Positions 15,827 through 19,417 of a stretch of 19,417 nt of DNA are shown here, piece after piece. The notes under the pieces are model-generated. The model worked only from the letters and a program-made list of their open reading frames with translations, ran no database searches and had not been told where the DNA came from. The DNA is from Candidatus Omnitrophota bacterium. Lineage in GTDB: Bacteria; Omnitrophota; Gorgyraeia; 2-02-FULL-51-18. A program made the position numbers and the translations under genes. The first letter of the stretch is position 1, and every line of letters starts with the position of its first letter. The stretch lies in assembly GCA_023247955.1 (NCBI GenBank), contig JAHFFL010000005.1:1-19417 (forward strand), given 5' to 3'.

Positions 15827-16523
15827 GACCGAGCAGCTTTACAAGGATTACTGGACCAATCAGACAGTGGTGCGGGAAAATCGCGCTTACTACGAGCGGC
15901 TTTATGCCCGGATCAAGCCGAAGATTTTCGTTGACCCTGCCTGGACAATACTGGATGTAGCCGGTGGCAACGGCCAGTTGCTCCGTTTTTTGGGGGTGAA
16001 GAGCGCGGATGTCCTAGACATCAGCGAATCCGGCCTTCAAGAGGCCAGCGACTCGGGTTTCAAGGCGGTGTTCGGCAATGTGGAGAGAAGATTTCCGGTT
16101 CCGGAAGAAACTTATAACGCGGCATTTTGTTTTGAGGTGTTGGAGCATTTACATTTTCCGAACAAGACGCTCGCGGAAATCAACAATAGCCTCAAAATCG
16201 GCGGCGTTCTCTACGTCGGCCAGCCGAATATGCGCGCGGATGGAGTGCACCATGTGCGGCGTTATCGTTTACGTGAACTTTTAGACGACCTCAAAAAAAC
16301 AGGTTTTTCCATCGACTGGGTGGATTATGTGCCCGCGTATTCGATGAGGGACTCGATCTTAAGCGATATCCAGAAAAATCCCTCTTGGGCGAGGAGGCTT
16401 GTCCAGTGCGTCAACTGGAGTCTCAGTTTTCTGCCCTGGGGCGTACGTTACCGCATGGCTCGTGTGGTGCCCGACCGATTCGCGCTCCTTTTTATTGTGA
16501 AGGCTTCCAAGAAGGGAAAATGA
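15819..16523 (+). CDS. Class I SAM-dependent methyltransferase
   Basis: The 234-residue protein shows motif I ILDVAGGNG at 44-52, a DIS acidic-loop strand (VLDISESGL), and the post-core CFEVLEHLH at 104-112, followed by INNSLKIGGVLYVGQPN. These mark it as a Methyltransf_11/UbiE-like small-molecule methyltransferase. In a polysaccharide locus such enzymes commonly O-methylate a sugar or terminate a chain. The C-terminal half (VHHVRRYRLREL, FSIDWVDY) is a substrate-specific cap. No signal peptide is seen, so it acts in the cytoplasm. The ATG at 15819 lies inside the end of the upstream GT39-like gene (8-nt overlap), and its stop overlaps the next ATG, so translation is likely coupled. Substrate unknown. 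Confidence 0.82.
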   Translation: MPETEQLYKDYWTNQTVVRENRAYYERLYARIKPKIFVDPAWTILDVAGGNGQLLRFLGVKSADVLDISESGLQEASDSGFKAVFGNVERRFPVPEETYNAAFCFEVLEHLHFPNKTLAEINNSLKIGGVLYVGQPNMRADGVHHVRRYRLRELLDDLKKTGFSIDWVDYVPAYSMRDSILSDIQKNPSWARRLVQCVNWSLSFLPWGVRYRMARVVPDRFALLFIVKASKKGK

Positions 16524-18198
16524 CTCGCGCCACTGCGGGGAGCGGGCCATTGATCTGGTGGGTGATCGCAGCGGCTCTTTTGTTGCGTGTAATCGGTATC
16601 GGTTTTGGTTTACCCGCCGCTTATCATCAAGATGAGCCCATTGTGGTTAATCACGCGCTTGCCTATGCGGGCGGGGATTTTAACCCTCATTTTTTCAAGA
16701 TCCCGCCGTTGGTGTCCTACCTTTTGTTTGGGGTATACGGTTTTACTTATGTTTTGCTGTGCTTTTTTACCGGGGCTACGACCGAACAGTTCGGCGCTTT
16801 ATACTTCAGGGATCCGACACTATTTTTATGTTGGGTAGGTGTATTTTTGGCGCGTTCTTCGGTACCTTATCTGTTGCGGTTCTTTTCCGTCTCGGGAAAA
16901 AACTGTTGGGTGAGCGGGCGGCTATTTTAGCGGCGTCTCTCTTTGCATTCTCTTATTTGCATGTACGTGATTGCCATTATTTATATGCGGATATCCCCAT
17001 GTTGTTTTCAATACTGATGGTTTTTGATTCTCTTGCCGACTATGCGAAGCAGGGCAGGTCCAAGGCTCTTACGGTTTCCGCGTTTTGGTCAGGCGTGGCG
17101 ATTGCTTTTAAATACATTGCGGCCCCGATTCTTGCGCCGGTATTCATCGCTGCATGGCAGGTCAATCGCCGTCAAAAGAAAAGCGTGATTTCCGCATGGA
17201 TGGGGGCCGGAAGCCTCGCGGTTTTAACATATGTCGCGCTTAACCCTTTCAGCGTGCTGGACTTTTCTTTTTTCTTGGGAGAAATCAGGCAGCAAGCAGC
17301 TGCCGAAGCATCGATGTCTTTTTTCCATCATCTTTTTTATTCGCTTTCGGAAGGGATGGGGTTTTTTGGAATGGCGGCCGGGGTTGCCGGCATTTTTTGG
17401 TTGTGGGGCAGACGCGCCAAGACGCGGTGGTTTTGGTCTTTTCCGCTAGTTTACTATCTTTTAATTGTGTTTTTTAGTCAACCCTATGAGCGCTATGCAA
17501 TGCCGCTTTTGCCATTCTTGTGTCTTTCGGCGGCCGCTTTCACGGAGGAAATCAAGTGGCGCGGCCGTCGGTTTTTTTACTTGGTTTTGGTCGCCGCCCT
17601 GTTGTTGCCGTCGCTGTGCAAGGACGTTTATCTGGCGCGTCTTCTTTTGCGACCGGACACCAGAGACTTGGCTGCCGTATGGATATCCAAAAATATTCCG
17701 GCAGGGTCAGGTGTGGTCCTGGATCACGCCTTTTTTTCTCCGCGGCTGACCCAAACCAAAAACCAGCTCTTGGACAAACTTACTCGGGTTTCGGCCGATG
17801 ATCCTTACAAGGATGCAAAGATGGAAAAGATCCGTCTTTTGAGTGATTCCCAGAATGGACAAAAGGCCTATCGCGTTTATTATTTGAATGAGGAACGTTT
17901 AAAAGGCACGCCCTTTTTGATGTGGTCGCCGCTGATTGACCCCGACTGGGGGGTTTTTGAGAGAGAAGGAATCCAGTACTATGTGCGCTATCGGTATCCG
18001 GGTGAGGGAAATTTTTTTGAAGAGACCTCGCAGGGGAAAGCAGATCTCTTAAGAGTATTCTCGCCTTATAGGAATTCTAAAAAAGTGTTTACCGAAGATC
18101 CCTGGGCGAATGTGGCGCTTCCGTTCAAAGGGATCGAGCTCTTTTCGCGGGACAGACCAGGCCCTTATCTTGAGATTTACAGGATCAAGCGCGTATGA
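16520..18198 (+). CDS. GT39-like membrane glycosyltransferase, interrupted by a one-base frameshift
   Basis: Two overlapping frames together encode one family 39-like transferase. Frame one starts at ATG 16520 (ribosome-binding site GAAGGG, ATGA overlap with the upstream gene). It gives YHQDEP (Asp38-Glu39 as the catalytic acidic pair) and NPHFFKIPPLVSYLLFG, typical of the N-terminus, but runs into a stop at 16928-16930. The other frame continues in register from about MLGRCIFGAFFGTLS to the stop at 18196-18198. Adding one T to the run of five T at 16823-16827 joins them as DPTLFFMLGRCIF, a 559-residue protein of the same size as its relatives. The gene is therefore either a genuine pseudogene or a sequencing or assembly error in a homopolymer. 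The stop overlaps the next ATG. Its job, if intact, would be transfer of a lipid-linked sugar. Confidence 0.75.
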
Positions 18199-19417
18199 GT
18201 TTTGTCAGAAGGCATTTTTATTGGCTCTTTTTTTACGGGGCAATGTTTTTTTTATTTTTGTGGCCGCTTCTTTTTCTGAAATTGACTTTCAGCTTCGGGG
18301 ATTACAAGGTTCAGTTTTATCCGTGGAGCCTTCTTTATGCGAAAGGTTTGGCCGCCGGAAACCTGCCTTATTGGACCCGGCTTTTTGGCTGCGGGTTTCC
18401 TCTGGTGGCCGAGGGGCAGGTAGGGGCTTATTATCTTTTTCACCTTGCCGGCTATCGGTTGCTTCCATTTTTCATGGCCTACACTTGGGGGATTTTGTTT
18501 CATGTTCTTTTGGGAGGGGTTGGCTTTTATCTCTTTTGCCTTCATCTGGGCCAGTCACGCCAGGCGGCCGCTTTGTCCAGCATCCTTTTTTCTTTTTCCA
18601 CCGCTTACGGAGGATGTTTTTATACCACCGGCACGCTGCGCGCGCTGTCGTGGTTTCCTTGGGGACTTTTGGCCGTTGGGAAGATCGGGAGTTCTTCCGC
18701 CGAAAGAAAAAAATTTCTTTACACGTTACTTTTGGGAATGCTTCTCTCACAAATGTGGACGGCGGGATTCCCTCAAATCACACTATATGCGGCAGGATAC
18801 CTTTTTTTGTATCAACTCTTCCGCGCCGGAAACTTCTTTGACAGGGCGATGGGTTATTTTTTTCTGGCGAATGTGCTGGGGATTATCTTAGCATGGCCGC
18901 AGATCAGCGCGACGCTGGAACTAGCCCGGGTTTCCGTGCGCGCCGGGCAGGATACGAGTTTCGCGCTGTGGGGATCGGTGCTTCCTCCTGGTTTTCTGGC
19001 ACTTTTGTTCCCCAGTCTCAGCCAGGTTTTTGGAATAAGCTTTTATGTGGGTATCCTGCCTTTATTTTTAATTACCGCCGCGATGCTTGGTCCGAAGAGA
19101 AAAGACGAGAAAATTTTTCTTTGGCTCGCGCTGATCTTCGCGCTCTTGTCCCTTGGCAGGTTCAATCCTGCCTATACGTATTTTGTGAAGCTCTTTTCAG
19201 CGACGGCGTTGCGGAATCCTTCCAAATTCTTGTTTTTCACAGTCGCTTCGTTGGCAATCCTGGCCGGTTTTGGCTTTGACAGAATTTTTGTTGATGCGTC
19301 TGACGAATTTAAACGTCGCCGCATGATAAAGATTACGGCCGTTCTTGTTTTTTGCGCCGTTTTGTTTCCCGCTATGGCTTCGTGGGGGTTGGGGCGGTGG
19401 GAAGGCTCTCTACGCGA
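18195..19417 (+). CDS. YfhO-like multi-pass membrane protein (partial, runs off the window)
   Basis: An open frame starts at ATG 18195, overlapping the previous stop as ATGA, and is still open at 19417, giving 407 residues. After a first membrane helix it shows FGDYKVQFYPWSLLYAKG (Asp36), then GNLPYWTRLFGCGFPL and EGQVGAYYLFHL. This pattern of an acidic residue and 'lPxWxxxxxxGxPL' is what I know from YfhO and related bacterial membrane glycosyltransferases. At least ten spans follow, with a large loop near FALWGSVLPPGFLALL and a segment ending SATALRNPSKFLFF. In Bacillus subtilis YfhO works with the GT2 CsbB to glycosylate lipoteichoic acid, so the CsbB/GtrB-like gene at 13392 is a natural partner. 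The C-terminus is missing from the window. Confidence 0.72.
   Translation, partial: MSFVRRHFYWLFFYGAMFFLFLWPLLFLKLTFSFGDYKVQFYPWSLLYAKGLAAGNLPYWTRLFGCGFPLVAEGQVGAYYLFHLAGYRLLPFFMAYTWGILFHVLLGGVGFYLFCLHLGQSRQAAALSSILFSFSTAYGGCFYTTGTLRALSWFPWGLLAVGKIGSSSAERKKFLYTLLLGMLLSQMWTAGFPQITLYAAGYLFLYQLFRAGNFFDRAMGYFFLANVLGIILAWPQISATLELARVSVRAGQDTSFALWGSVLPPGFLALLFPSLSQVFGISFYVGILPLFLITAAMLGPKRKDEKIFLWLALIFALLSLGRFNPAYTYFVKLFSATALRNPSKFLFFTVASLAILAGFGFDRIFVDASDEFKRRRMIKITAVLVFCAVLFPAMASWGLGRWEGSLR

Noticed and set aside
16820..16835. Programmed -1 ribosomal frameshift in the GT39-like gene.
   Set aside because: The required direction (-1) is right, but the zero-frame codons CTA TTT TTA do not form a proper X XXY YYZ slippery heptamer, and I saw no obvious downstream stem-loop. 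A missing T is simpler.

Overview
This window is a bacterial surface-polysaccharide (O-antigen, capsule or exopolysaccharide) locus. At its centre are enzymes for a CDP-linked 3,6-dideoxy sugar. Around them lie polyprenyl-phosphate glycosyltransferases, large multi-pass membrane sugar transferases and methyltransferases. CDP-3,6-dideoxyhexose enzymes of this kind are best known from Gram-negative lipopolysaccharide loci. The dense ATGA-type overlaps and many GT39-like proteins would suit an environmental, uncultivated lineage. I would guess an Omnitrophota- or Elusimicrobiota-like organism, but the sequence alone does not settle this. By eye, the sugar-nucleotide core is GC-richer than the T-rich membrane-protein genes at both ends.

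Layout. Positions 3-257 hold the 3' end of a methyltransferase. It converges on two minus-strand genes: a GT39-like membrane protein (238-1914, TTG start) and a dolichyl-phosphate-mannose-synthase-like GT2 (1948-2649). A 65-bp divergent promoter region then leads to a plus-strand GT39-like protein (2715-4322). Next comes the first sugar operon, 4344-10318: glucose-1-phosphate cytidylyltransferase, CDP-glucose 4,6-dehydratase, RfbH-type 3-dehydrase, an SDR epimerase/reductase and a YerE/acetolactate-synthase-like ThDP enzyme. Its genes are joined by 4-nt ATGA/GTGA overlaps. An 81-bp gap carries a promoter-like sequence. The second block, 10400 to the window end, contains an acylating acetaldehyde dehydrogenase (DmpF/MhpF type), a 4-hydroxy-2-oxovalerate aldolase (DmpG/MhpE type), a second SDR paralogue and a GtrB/CsbB-like polyprenyl-phosphate GT2. 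It continues with a GT39-like protein, a methyltransferase, a second GT39-like protein with a one-base frameshift, and a YfhO-like protein cut by the window edge. There is no gene-free stretch longer than 300 bases.

How the genes may work together. The first three enzymes should convert glucose-1-phosphate to a CDP-3,6-dideoxy-4-keto-hexose. A YerE-like ThDP enzyme would then add an acyl branch to the keto carbon, and an SDR would reduce the product, as in yersiniose synthesis. What is unusual is a complete-looking DmpF/DmpG pair, normally the last two steps of aromatic meta-cleavage, next to this pathway with no aromatic catabolic genes nearby. My main hypothesis is that the pair runs in the biosynthetic direction, from acetyl-CoA to acetaldehyde to a 4-hydroxy-2-oxoacid. 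That acid would feed the ThDP enzyme a four-carbon donor and give a C10 branched or higher-carbon sugar. The GtrB-like enzyme and the GT-C-type membrane proteins would then move sugars onto a glycan on the outer face of the membrane. Substitutions in the aldolase pocket (Phe where the canonical enzymes have Tyr) and in the ThDP motif (Cys-Asp-Gly instead of Gly-Asp-Gly) fit altered chemistry, but they are not proof.
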